Assembly (NCBI RefSeq): GCF_900182605.1
Contig: NZ_FXTB01000010.1
Location: 93,049-157,048, forward strand
Source: Saccharicrinis carchari
Lineage (GTDB): Bacteria; Bacteroidota; Bacteroidia; Bacteroidales; Marinilabiliaceae
DNA: 64,000 nucleotides
Reading direction: 5' to 3'
Below are positions 8,971-17,824 of this stretch, in pieces. Within the stretch, counting starts at the first letter, position 1; each line of letters starts with the position of its first letter. The notes below the pieces were generated by a model. It was not told the DNA's origin. It ran no database searches and was given only the letters and a program-made list of their open reading frames with translations. Made by a program: the position numbers and the translations under genes.

Positions 8971-10617
8971 TTAAATATCAAGCATTTCCAGCCCCTGCTC
9001 AAAAACAATATCACGCGGAATGCCGGCATCGCGAATTTTATCCAGGTCGGATTGCAGTTCAGGCTTTATAAGTCCCATTTTCGTAATCATTTCGTTCGCT
9101 TTTTGATAGTCGCCATCCCCCTGCATTATTAAAATCTCTTTTGACAGGTCGATCATGGCCTGACGCATCTTTACCATATCCACTTTATATTTACCCGTTG
9201 TAGCATCTTTGGTAAAAGCTTCTTTATCTTTAAAATAATTAAAACGTATCATATTAGCCTTGCCATGCGAGCTGGAAGCACCAAAGCGAATGGAGCGAAA
9301 CAGTCCGGCCATAAATGTTACATAATTATCCATCAACTCCTGCTTATCGCCCAGTTCATTCATTTTGGTGAGCATGTCAACCATGTACAGGCCAAGAATA
9401 TCTGCTTTGCCTTCTTCAATAGCGGTTGAGGTTTCTTTAAGCGCTTCGCGGACTGTGCCTGCACCATCGAGCGTGTTTTTAATGCCCAGCCCATGTGCCA
9501 CCTCATGGAACATGGTGTTTTGAAAAAAGGCATCAAAGGTCACATTAGCAAGTTGTTCATCGACAATGAGCAGCTCAGCAATGGGCATCAGTATCTTATC
9601 GAACTTAGCTTTCATAGTGTTTTTAAGTTGTAGTTTACGGCTGCCCTTTTTTAATTGTACCTGTGGGTCGTTAGGAAGGTTGATGGCAATGGTTTTGCTG
9701 CCGGCATTGCAATCGCCCGCATAAAAAACCACATCGTAGGCACCTAAATCCGAATCGCTTCCCGGCACTTCGGCCTTGTACTTATCCTCTACCGGCAAGC
9801 CGCTTTGAAGTTGGGGTAATAATGTTGCAAAGTGTGCCAACCTGGCCGACCACACGGTATCTTTTATTAAGATGTACGATTCGAAAGCTGTTTTTGCACC
9901 AAGCAGTGCATCTTCATAGTTTTCGATGGGGCCAATAACAAAGTCAATTTTATTGTCCTTCATGCTCATCCAGGCCATATCACTTTCAAAATATTCGCTA
10001 TTCAGCAAGGCCTTGGCTCTTTTTGTCAGGTAGTCTCTGAATCCATCATCCTCTGCCAAGGTGGCGGCTTGGTTGAGTAAGTCTGCGGCTTTTTGTAATT
10101 CCCGGCTATATTCTACATGATAGGGTATTACTTTTAACTTGCCGTTTTGGTCGCGTCGGATAACGGTATAAAGGCCTTTCTTATTTTCATCCTCCAGCGC
10201 CTCAAACTCGTCTATGGTCATATCTACAGGATAAAACTGTGCTCCATCCGGCTTTTTACCAATACCTTTTACAAACGGCTGATTGCCATTCAGCCTCTCC
10301 CAGGGGCCATAATTGATATGCAGGAATTTTGCCAGGTACGGATCATCCACATTAGACAATAGCTCATCTTTGTCTCCCCAGGCCTGTTTCCAGAAAAGGT
10401 CGTCCATTATTTCAGCTGCATCGAACAATAAAGGCAACATCTTTTTTTGCTTATCAGATAGATAGGATATATCGGCGGTTAATTGAACCGGCACAAATTC
10501 CTCTACTTTTTCTTTGATGTTTGGCACCGAAGCACTGTATTTGTCTGCTTGTTGTTTCGATTGACACGAAAACAAGAATAACACAAGACCTAAAATATAT
10601 GTACAACTATTTTTCAT
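8971..10617 (-). CDS. M49 (dipeptidyl peptidase III)-like zinc peptidase lipoprotein
   Basis: From the ATG at 10617 (MKNSCTYILGLVLFLFSCQS) the protein is 548 residues with a lipobox, so it should be a periplasm-facing lipoprotein. The open frame extends nine codons further upstream, but the shorter start gives a proper signal peptide. The zinc motif is HEVAH (about residues 371-375), and EEGKADILGLYMVDML follows about 35-50 residues later. That order of HEXXH then EExxAD matches family M49. Classical members have HEXXGH with one extra residue; a five-residue form also exists in some bacteria. It probably cleaves small peptides. It faces a LysE gene 53 bp upstream on the same strand. Confidence 0.8.
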   Translation of the reverse strand: MKNSCTYILGLVLFLFSCQSKQQADKYSASVPNIKEKVEEFVPVQLTADISYLSDKQKKMLPLLFDAAEIMDDLFWKQAWGDKDELLSNVDDPYLAKFLHINYGPWERLNGNQPFVKGIGKKPDGAQFYPVDMTIDEFEALEDENKKGLYTVIRRDQNGKLKVIPYHVEYSRELQKAADLLNQAATLAEDDGFRDYLTKRAKALLNSEYFESDMAWMSMKDNKIDFVIGPIENYEDALLGAKTAFESYILIKDTVWSARLAHFATLLPQLQSGLPVEDKYKAEVPGSDSDLGAYDVVFYAGDCNAGSKTIAINLPNDPQVQLKKGSRKLQLKNTMKAKFDKILMPIAELLIVDEQLANVTFDAFFQNTMFHEVAHGLGIKNTLDGAGTVREALKETSTAIEEGKADILGLYMVDMLTKMNELGDKQELMDNYVTFMAGLFRSIRFGASSSHGKANMIRFNYFKDKEAFTKDATTGKYKVDMVKMRQAMIDLSKEILIMQGDGDYQKANEMITKMGLIKPELQSDLDKIRDAGIPRDIVFEQGLEMLDI

Positions 10618-10669
10618 TGATAAACGGTTTATGGTTACATACAAGGATTAAACATTCAAATATAAATAA

Positions 10670-11311
10670 TTATTTTATGGCGTCGCTAAATAAAAATACT
10701 ACAAAACCAATCACCACGAGTATAACGATGGCTGCACCGGTTATTTTATTTAGCCACCACAGGCGGCGTAGGTTTATTTTGGAACGGAACAAACTGATCA
10801 GGGACGATAGTATAAACCACCACAACGAAGCACCCGCAAGCACGCCGGCTATTAAAATAAAATGATTGGATGCATCATCACCGGGTTTAACTGCACCAAA
10901 ACTGGCAAAGAAGGCCAGAAATAAAAAAATGGCCAATGGATTTGAAATGGTGACAATGAAAGTAGAAATGAAATCCTGAAATAAATTACTCTTACCCTTT
11001 CGTTGCTTGCGGAGCTGGACGGCAGGATTGCTGTAAAAAATATGGATACCAAGCAAAATAAGTAAAAGGGCACCAAATATTTGAATATACAAAAGTTGCT
11101 GTTCGATAAAATTAACGATATAAGATAAGCTAAAGCCTGCCAGTATGGCGTAAATTGTATCGCTAAATGCAGCTCCCAGTCCGGAAATAAAACCCGACAG
11201 GCGACCTTTGTTTAAGGTACGTTGTATACATAGCACCCCAATTGGACCTAAAGGAACAGATGCCGAAAACCCTATGATTATGCCGTCGATTAAATAGTTT
11301 AGTAACATCAA
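10670..11311 (-). CDS. LysE/RhtB family amino-acid exporter
   Basis: This 213-residue inner-membrane protein has about six hydrophobic segments and the family N-terminus IIIGFSASVPLGPIGVLCIQ. The next loop contains LSGFISGLGAAFSDTIYAIL, matching the conserved GLG/D region of LysE exporters. ISNPLAIFLFLAFFASFG is the second conserved stretch. The family exports amino acids such as lysine, threonine or leucine by proton exchange; the substrate here is unknown. The stop lies 53 bp before the start of the peptidase gene on the same strand, so joint transcription is possible. Confidence 0.9.
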   Translation of the reverse strand: MMLLNYLIDGIIIGFSASVPLGPIGVLCIQRTLNKGRLSGFISGLGAAFSDTIYAILAGFSLSYIVNFIEQQLLYIQIFGALLLILLGIHIFYSNPAVQLRKQRKGKSNLFQDFISTFIVTISNPLAIFLFLAFFASFGAVKPGDDASNHFILIAGVLAGASLWWFILSSLISLFRSKINLRRLWWLNKITGAAIVILVVIGFVVFLFSDAIK

Positions 11312-11675
11312 TTGATTTTAATATCGCTTTTATCGTTCTGTATATTAAAAATTATCCATTTGTTAATTGGGCCATCTTTACCCTAAATAACAAAACCTAA
11401 AGCACTCCGTCGTAATACAATTTGCGGGGTGTTCGGTAATTTTTGCGGTGAACAACTAAGCATTATGGTAGTACTATGAAATATTAAGCCTAACAAAAAT
11501 GTTAACCTTTACAGTGAAGGCCAAAAATAGCAGAAAAATAACCAGATTAAAAATTAAGATGTACCCGGCCATATCTCCCTCAATCTTTTAACATTGTTTT
11601 AACATTGTTTTAACATTGAACGTTTCAATAGTCCCTATTTTAGCCCCGTAATCATGACGTAACGAAATACGGATA
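11312..11675 (+). other. Intergenic region with PiT control sequences
   Basis: This 364-bp gap separates the divergent lysE and PiT genes. Apart from the triple 11-bp repeat at 11586-11618, listed separately, I see no gene and no strong hairpin. Confidence 0.6.
11586..11618 (+). promoter_or_regulatory. Pho-box-like triple 11-bp direct repeat
   Basis: TTTTAACATTG occurs three times in perfect tandem (11586-11596, 11597-11607, 11608-11618). Each copy carries TTAACA with an 11-bp period, one helical turn. PhoP and PhoB sites are also direct repeats with an 11-bp period, and the PhoP hexamer is TTAACA-like. The array ends 57 bp before the ATG of a phosphate transporter. A TATTTTAG element near 11637 could be the -7 box, placing the repeats across the upstream promoter element. 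The identity of the regulator is inference. Confidence 0.6.
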
Positions 11676-13931
11676 ATGGAAAATATTTATGTTGTACTGG
11701 TAGTTGTGCTTTTTGCACTGGCTATTTCAGATTTAATCGTAGGAGTCAGCAACGATGCTGTAAACTTTTTAAATTCGGCCCTGGGAGCCAAAGTAGCTCC
11801 ATTTAAGGTGATTATGAGTATAGCTGCCTTGGGTATTTTTATTGGGGCCACCTTCTCGAGTGGCATGATGGAGGTAGCGCGAAAGGGTATTTTTAACCCC
11901 CAGCACTTTTATTTCTCCGAAATCATGGTCATCTTTTTGGCGGTAATGATAACCGATGTGCTGTTGTTAGATGTTTTCAACACCTTTGGTATGCCCACCT
12001 CAACAACCGTTTCTGTTGTGTTTGAATTGCTGGGGGGAGCTATAGCCGTGTCTGTGATAAAGATTGCTAAAACAGGCGATATGCCTTTGAGCGATTATAT
12101 TAACACCGCCAAAGCGCTGGCTATTATAACCGGAATATTACTATCGGTGGTGGTGGCCTTTTCGGTAGGAGCCGCAGTACAGTTTGTTACACGCTTGTTT
12201 TTTTCGTTTAATTACGATAAAAGATTAAAGTATATGGCCGCTATATGGGGTGGGGTTGCCATAACGGCCATCACTTATTTCATAGTTATTAAAGGACTAA
12301 AAGATGCCGCCTTTATGGATGATGCAATGAAGGATTACATTCAGCATAACACCTTTAAAATATTGGCAGTTTGCTTTCTGGGTTTTACTATTTTGCTGCA
12401 ACTAATGCGCATGATTTTTAAAATTGATATTTTAAAGCTAACCGTGTTAGCAGGTACTTTTGCCCTGGCCGTAGCATTTGCCGGCAACGACCTGGTTAAC
12501 TTTATTGGTGTTCCACTAGCCGGTTTGGAATCGTTTAAGGTGTATAGGGATTCCGGTATGGCAGCCGACAGCATATTAATGGGGTCGTTGGCTGGTGCTG
12601 TAAAAACGGACACTTTACTGCTGGTGATTGCGGGATTGATCATGGTAGTCACCCTTTGGACATCTAAAAAAGCCCGTAAAGTGGTAAAAACATCACTCGA
12701 CTTATCCCGTCAGCAGGAAGGTGAGGAAAGGTTCGGGTCATCCTATCTGTCGCGAGCCATCGTACACGGATCGGTAAACGCCACTGCTGTTGCCAATTTT
12801 TTAATTCCTAAACGGGTTAAAAAATTCGTCAAAAAGCAATTCGACTCAACGGAGTACGATGAAAGGCGAAATGCTTTGGGCGACGAAGCACCGGCCTTTG
12901 ATATGATCAGAGCTTCGGTAAATTTGGTTGTGGCCAGCTTACTTATTTCCTTGGCCACCTCCTACAAACTACCCCTATCCACTACCTACGTTACTTTTAT
13001 GGTGGCCATGGGCACCTCGCTTACCGATGGCGCCTGGGGACGCGACAGCGCTGTATATCGTATAACCGGCGTACTATCGGTGATTGGTGGATGGTTCCTG
13101 ACGGCTTTTTCAGCCTTTACCGTTTCCTTTATTATTGCCACCATCATATATTTTGGAGGTACCTTTGCCGTGTTTGGGCTCGTTGCAGTGGCTATGGTGT
13201 TAATTTACAGAACACATGTGTTAAGTAAAAAACGTACCGCTATTGAACTGGCATCAAAAGACATGGAGCTGGAAGAAGTGGAGGAAAAAGCTTTGGCAAA
13301 AGCATTGTTTAATAAATGTACCAAAAACGTTACCGCTTCACTCAACGAAATGTCGGGTCACTTTTCATCTGCGCTAACTTGCTTTCAGGCCGAGAATAGG
13401 AAGGATTTGAAAGCTAAGGTTAAAGACATTAATCGTATTAACAAAACCATCAAAAAATATAAGGACAACATATATAAAACGGTTAAAAAATTGCAAGAAT
13501 CGGATATCGATTCGAGTTTACACTATGTTCAGGTGATTGACTACCTTCGAGAGTCGGCTCATTCGCTCACCTATATAGCCAAACCGCTTTATAACCATTT
13601 AGATAATAACCATTCGCCATTTACGGCGGATCAGTTTAAAGAAATAAGCGTTTTACAAGGTGAGGTACAGGTAATTATTAATAAGGTGGTTAGGATGATC
13701 AATAAGGGATCGTACCATAATCTGGAGAGTTTACAGGAGAATTTGGCGGCTACGGTAGATCACCTTAAAGATTTACGGAAAAAACAGTTGCGACGCATCA
13801 AAAAGGAAAAATCGAGCACCCATACCAGTATGTTGTATTTAAACTTTTTGCACGAAACACAAAATTTGATTCTACATATCGGCAATGTGCTAAAAGCCCA
13901 ACGTGACTTTGGAAATTACAACAACTCGTAA
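11676..13931 (+). CDS. PiT-family inorganic phosphate transporter with C-terminal PhoU-like domain
   Basis: This 751-residue inner-membrane protein carries both PiT signatures, GVSNDAVNFLNSALG near residue 23 and FAGNDLVNFIGVPLAG near residue 270. The family imports phosphate with protons or sodium. About twelve hydrophobic segments lie in residues 1-515. Past residue 530 the protein is soluble and helical, rich in Lys and Glu (KDINRINKTIKKYKDNIYK, DYLRESAHSLTYIAKPLYNH). This matches a PhoU-like four-helix domain fused to the transporter, an arrangement common in Bacteroidota. The domain probably regulates flux. The upstream 11-bp repeats suggest phosphate control. Confidence 0.9.
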   Translation: MENIYVVLVVVLFALAISDLIVGVSNDAVNFLNSALGAKVAPFKVIMSIAALGIFIGATFSSGMMEVARKGIFNPQHFYFSEIMVIFLAVMITDVLLLDVFNTFGMPTSTTVSVVFELLGGAIAVSVIKIAKTGDMPLSDYINTAKALAIITGILLSVVVAFSVGAAVQFVTRLFFSFNYDKRLKYMAAIWGGVAITAITYFIVIKGLKDAAFMDDAMKDYIQHNTFKILAVCFLGFTILLQLMRMIFKIDILKLTVLAGTFALAVAFAGNDLVNFIGVPLAGLESFKVYRDSGMAADSILMGSLAGAVKTDTLLLVIAGLIMVVTLWTSKKARKVVKTSLDLSRQQEGEERFGSSYLSRAIVHGSVNATAVANFLIPKRVKKFVKKQFDSTEYDERRNALGDEAPAFDMIRASVNLVVASLLISLATSYKLPLSTTYVTFMVAMGTSLTDGAWGRDSAVYRITGVLSVIGGWFLTAFSAFTVSFIIATIIYFGGTFAVFGLVAVAMVLIYRTHVLSKKRTAIELASKDMELEEVEEKALAKALFNKCTKNVTASLNEMSGHFSSALTCFQAENRKDLKAKVKDINRINKTIKKYKDNIYKTVKKLQESDIDSSLHYVQVIDYLRESAHSLTYIAKPLYNHLDNNHSPFTADQFKEISVLQGEVQVIINKVVRMINKGSYHNLESLQENLAATVDHLKDLRKKQLRRIKKEKSSTHTSMLYLNFLHETQNLILHIGNVLKAQRDFGNYNNS

Positions 13932-13944
13932 ATAATTATATCCT

Positions 13945-14817
13945 ATGCTAAATCAGAAAGTAGAACTGCAAAAGAAAAGAGAATTTGGTGATGTGCTCAA
14001 TGCCTCGTTTGCTTTTATAAAACAGGAATACAAAGGTCTTGGACGTGTTTTGTTGTTGTATGCCGGTATACCTGTTTTGGTTCAGGCTATTCTGAGCACC
14101 GTTTATGTAGACACTTCGCTGGCCGATGCTTTAAGGAACCTAACCAACCCGGAAGCATCACAGGACGTGGTGAGAGCTATGCCCGGTAAAGCCTTCTTAT
14201 TTAATTTGATAAATGTAATTGTGCAGGTTTTTTTATCCGGATTGGCCTACTGCTACATTGTTTTATATGCAAAAAAGGGAGATCAGCAGGTTGACATTAA
14301 GGAAGTGTGGCATAAGTTCACTTCTTTTTTTGGGGCCTTTTTAGGATATAACATCCTTACCGGATTAATATTGGTGGTGGCTTTTTTGGCATTGATCCTA
14401 CCCGGTTTATATATCATGGTGCCCCTATCCATCATATTAATTGTTAAGGTAGCCGAAGATCAGGGCTATGGCGCTTCCTTTTCGCGATGCTTTTATCTCA
14501 TAAAAAATCATTGGTGGCAAACATTTGGTTTGTTAATTATAGCATCCATTATTTTACTAATACTGAGTAGTCTTTTTGGGGTGCCTGCCGGAATTGTGGC
14601 CGGAACGCAAGGTATATTGAACCCCGACGCCAATCTGCTGTCTTTTCCGTTTATGCTCACCGCTTTTGTTTCAACCATTGGTACTGCCATTGTAACGCCA
14701 ATACCAGCCATAATATTAAGCTTTCAATATTATAGCCTGGTCGAACACAAAGACAATACGGCGTTACTTTATAAAATTGATAAAATCAACGAAAACGGCG
14801 GTATGCACAATGATTAA
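13945..14817 (+). CDS. Integral membrane protein, first gene of the MoxR/DUF58 cluster
   Basis: The 290-residue protein begins with a short cytoplasmic tail (KKREFGDVLNASFAFIKQEY) and then has about six membrane helices. It resembles YciC-type or glycerophosphodiester phosphodiesterase membrane-domain proteins. The conserved loop GLILVVAFLALILPGLYIMV and KVAEDQGYGASFSRCFYLIK fit that group. No catalytic motif is present. The stop overlaps the start of the DUF4129 gene by 8 bp, so they are translationally coupled. The gene starts 13 bp after the PiT gene, so read-through from the phosphate promoter is possible. The function is unknown; its place in the cluster suggests envelope work. Confidence 0.75.
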   Translation: MLNQKVELQKKREFGDVLNASFAFIKQEYKGLGRVLLLYAGIPVLVQAILSTVYVDTSLADALRNLTNPEASQDVVRAMPGKAFLFNLINVIVQVFLSGLAYCYIVLYAKKGDQQVDIKEVWHKFTSFFGAFLGYNILTGLILVVAFLALILPGLYIMVPLSIILIVKVAEDQGYGASFSRCFYLIKNHWWQTFGLLIIASIILLILSSLFGVPAGIVAGTQGILNPDANLLSFPFMLTAFVSTIGTAIVTPIPAIILSFQYYSLVEHKDNTALLYKIDKINENGGMHND

Positions 14818-15541
14818 CAGATGGCTCTTTATTTTTGTAGTTGTTCTCATAGGCTTGTTTGGGGCAGATGCTAACGCGTTGGATTCAATAAAAACGGTAG
14901 TCCAGGACAACTCAGCCGTACATTATAGACCTGTTTCGGCAGATAAAATGGAGAGCTATAAACAAATGAAAGCCTATAATTATGAGCGATTTCAAAAACC
15001 CGAATCGCAATGGGCCAAATTTAAACGTTGGCTCTGGAGTAAACTAAGCTATGGTGGCGTAAGTCACAAAATAATTGTCTACCTTATCATAGGCCTCGCT
15101 GTTATAATATTGCTGTTTGTAATATTAAAATTACTAGATGTAGAGCTCACCGGATTATTTATTCTGGCGAATAAGCACCACATTTCTAAAAGCTTTTATT
15201 CACAAAAGCATCCTGATATTTATAGTCGCAACATCGATGATAGGCTGGCTATGGCAATTAAGAATAAAGATTTTAGGCAAGCTGTGCGATTCATGTACTT
15301 ATTGAGCCTGCGCCAACTTGACACCTTAGGACTTATACAATGGCAACCCTGGAAAACAAACAAAGAGTATTGTCATGAATTAACTTCGCCCGGCCACAAA
15401 CAAAGTTTTACCTATCTACAACTTAGTTACGAATATATTTGGTACGGTCAGTTTACCGTTGAAGAAGAACAATTTAACAAAGTAAGGACACAGTTTAAGG
15501 ACTTTAATAGGGCGATAGGTAATAAACAAATACAAGTTTAG
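14810..15541 (+). CDS. DUF4129 domain membrane protein
   Basis: I choose the ATG at 14810, which overlaps the previous stop by 8 bp and yields a clean signal peptide (MINRWLFIFVVVLIGLFGAD). The frame is open 11 codons further upstream. The protein is 243 residues: a periplasmic linker, one membrane helix (IIVYLIIGLAVIILLFVILK) and a cytoplasmic DUF4129 domain (RQAVRFMYLLSLRQLDTLGL, WKTNKEYCHEL). DUF4129 proteins travel with DUF4350, MoxR and DUF58 genes, as here. No enzymatic activity is known. Confidence 0.85.
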   Translation: MINRWLFIFVVVLIGLFGADANALDSIKTVVQDNSAVHYRPVSADKMESYKQMKAYNYERFQKPESQWAKFKRWLWSKLSYGGVSHKIIVYLIIGLAVIILLFVILKLLDVELTGLFILANKHHISKSFYSQKHPDIYSRNIDDRLAMAIKNKDFRQAVRFMYLLSLRQLDTLGLIQWQPWKTNKEYCHELTSPGHKQSFTYLQLSYEYIWYGQFTVEEEQFNKVRTQFKDFNRAIGNKQIQV

Positions 15542-15544
15542 GCC

Positions 15545-16735
15545 ATGGCAAAGCACTTAAACAATAAGCATTTAATTATTGCTGTGCTTGCTGCATTTGC
15601 CCTTTATTTTTGTGCTTTAATTTTGGCACCTCAACCAATCGATTGGCGCCTTAGTTTCTCAAAAAAAGATAAGATACCTTTTGGAAATAGCATTTTGTTT
15701 GACGAGTTAAAGCAACTTGTCTCCCAGGATTCCATTAGTACAATGCACTCACCCATCTATAGTTTTTTACAGCAGAATGATTTACAAAACTCGGGCTGGA
15801 TATTTATAAATGATTTTTTTTATCCCGACGAATTGGATACAGACAAAATGCTTGGTGCAGTAGAACAGGGCAGTCATGTTTTTTTGGCTGCCACAAGCTT
15901 TTCGGAAGACTTGTACAAAACGCTTCGCTTTAAGCTAAACGAAGATTTTACACTTACCTCTGCACAAAACGATTCCACCATTTTAAATTTAAGCAACCCG
16001 CTTCTTCGATCGAACCGGGGATACATTTATAAACGAGCTTTTAATAAAGTGTATTTCCAAAGTTTCGACACCCTTAATACAACCGTATTGGGAATTGGAG
16101 ATAAAGGGGTAGCTAATTTTATAAAAATAAAATACGGTACCGGCAGTTTTTTTATCAATCTCAACCCTTTGGCTTTCACCAACTACAATTTACTGATTGG
16201 CCAAAATTACGAATATGCCTTTAAGTGTTTGTCTTATTTGCCCAATACTTCGGTTATATGGGACGAACATTACAAGCAGCAATCGCCTGTTTCCGGTTCT
16301 GCATTCAGGTATATTCTTTCGCAAAAAGCACTGCGCAATGCGTGGTACATGCTGTTGTTGGGTATAATTATATATATGGTTTTTGCTGCTAAACGGCGGC
16401 AAAGGGCAATACCCATTGTACAAGCTCCGCAAAACACCTCTTTATCTTTTGTAGAAACCATAGGTCGCTTATATTTTAGCCGCAAAAACCATTTGGATAT
16501 TGCCCTAAAAAGATACACTTATTTTTTGGCGTTTTTACGACGCAAATATTATATCGATACCGATAACTTACATGCAGATAGCTATAAGGAGATTTCAGAG
16601 AAACTAAATGTACCCGGTTATATGGTTAAGCAACTGTTTAACATGGCACAGCGCTTTAAAAAAGTGAAAAGCATAACGCAGGAGGAGCTGGAGCAGTTTA
16701 GTAAAAAGATAGACTTTTTTTATGAGTTGAAGTAG
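15545..16735 (+). CDS. DUF4350 domain membrane protein
   Basis: The 396-residue protein has an N-terminal membrane anchor (LIIAVLAAFALYFCALILA). A large extracytoplasmic domain contains PFGNSILFDELKQL and GTGSFFINLNPLAFTNYNLL. A second helix (AWYMLLLGIIIYMVFAAK) lies near residue 275, followed by a cytoplasmic tail of about 110 residues. The DUF4350 domain resembles a glutamine-amidotransferase-like fold without its catalytic residues, which I take from family knowledge. It starts 3 bp after the DUF4129 stop and precedes MoxR by 16 bp, a tight operon. Confidence 0.85.
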   Translation: MAKHLNNKHLIIAVLAAFALYFCALILAPQPIDWRLSFSKKDKIPFGNSILFDELKQLVSQDSISTMHSPIYSFLQQNDLQNSGWIFINDFFYPDELDTDKMLGAVEQGSHVFLAATSFSEDLYKTLRFKLNEDFTLTSAQNDSTILNLSNPLLRSNRGYIYKRAFNKVYFQSFDTLNTTVLGIGDKGVANFIKIKYGTGSFFINLNPLAFTNYNLLIGQNYEYAFKCLSYLPNTSVIWDEHYKQQSPVSGSAFRYILSQKALRNAWYMLLLGIIIYMVFAAKRRQRAIPIVQAPQNTSLSFVETIGRLYFSRKNHLDIALKRYTYFLAFLRRKYYIDTDNLHADSYKEISEKLNVPGYMVKQLFNMAQRFKKVKSITQEELEQFSKKIDFFYELK

Positions 16736-16751
16736 TATAAAATACAGCAAT

Positions 16752-17732
16752 ATGGAAGAGCAAACACCTTTTACAAATCGGGTTGATTTAGCAGAACTGA
16801 GCCAAATTACCCAAAACATAAAAAATGAGATAAGCCGGGTTATCGTAGGTCAGGACAAAACCATTGAACTTATGCTGACCGCTCTGCTGGCCAATGGACA
16901 TGTTTTATTAGAGGGGGTGCCGGGAGTGGCCAAAACCTTACTGGCTAAACTAATGGCAAAAAGTATTTCAACCAACTTTGCCCGTGTTCAATTCACGCCC
17001 GACTTAATGCCTTCTGACGTGCTGGGAACCAGCATTTTTAACATGGGCACCTCCCGATTTGAGTTTAAAGCAGGTCCCATATTTTCTAATCTGGTGTTGA
17101 TAGACGAAATAAACCGTGCCCCCGCTAAAACGCAAGCCGCCTTATTTGAGGTGATGGAAGAGCGACAGGTGACCATGGACGGAAAATGCCGTAAGATGGA
17201 TGCCCCCTTTATTGTATTGGCCACACAAAACCCGGTGGAACACGAAGGAACCTACCGTCTGCCCGAAGCCCAGATGGATCGTTTTCTGTTTAAAATAGAA
17301 TTAAACTACCCCTCACTGGATGAGGAGATTACTTTGCTCTCCAATGCACAGGGAAGAGGCGTTAGGCCTGAATTGTCGCTGATAAACCCCGTGGCCAATT
17401 CACAACAAATTGTAGCGTTGCAAGCCTTGGTAACACAAGTATTAGTAGAACCCGAACTCATACGCTATATCGCCCAAACGGTAGAGAAAACACGAAATTC
17501 CAATGCTTTGTATTTAGGGGCAAGTCCACGGGCTTCACTGGCCATTTTAAACGGGTCTAAGGCCTATGCCGCCATACAAGGTCGCGATTTTGTTACTCCC
17601 GAAGATATTAAATTTGTGATGGTGCCTGTTTTAACGCATCGCGTTATCCTTACTCCCGAAAAGGAAATGGAAGGTGTACAAACCCATACCGTTATACAGC
17701 AAATTATTGATTCTATCGAAATACCCCGATAG
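16752..17732 (+). CDS. MoxR-type AAA+ ATPase
   Basis: This 326-residue cytoplasmic ATPase has Walker A GVPGVAKT (residues 55-62), Walker B LVLIDEINRAP (about 114-124) and the sensor region ATQNPVEHEGTY. These are the hallmarks of MoxR AAA proteins, which act as chaperones for cofactor insertion or complex assembly, often with a DUF58 or von Willebrand partner. The partner here is the DUF58 protein encoded 92 bp downstream. The three membrane proteins upstream are likely clients or scaffold. Confidence 0.95.
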   Translation: MEEQTPFTNRVDLAELSQITQNIKNEISRVIVGQDKTIELMLTALLANGHVLLEGVPGVAKTLLAKLMAKSISTNFARVQFTPDLMPSDVLGTSIFNMGTSRFEFKAGPIFSNLVLIDEINRAPAKTQAALFEVMEERQVTMDGKCRKMDAPFIVLATQNPVEHEGTYRLPEAQMDRFLFKIELNYPSLDEEITLLSNAQGRGVRPELSLINPVANSQQIVALQALVTQVLVEPELIRYIAQTVEKTRNSNALYLGASPRASLAILNGSKAYAAIQGRDFVTPEDIKFVMVPVLTHRVILTPEKEMEGVQTHTVIQQIIDSIEIPR

Positions 17733-17824
17733 CTTATTCGCGAATCATAGAAGGCATCTGTTGGAGAAATCGGGAATACGCGAACCTTGTTTCAAATTAC
17801 TGATTATTAAATGTATCGTCTTAA

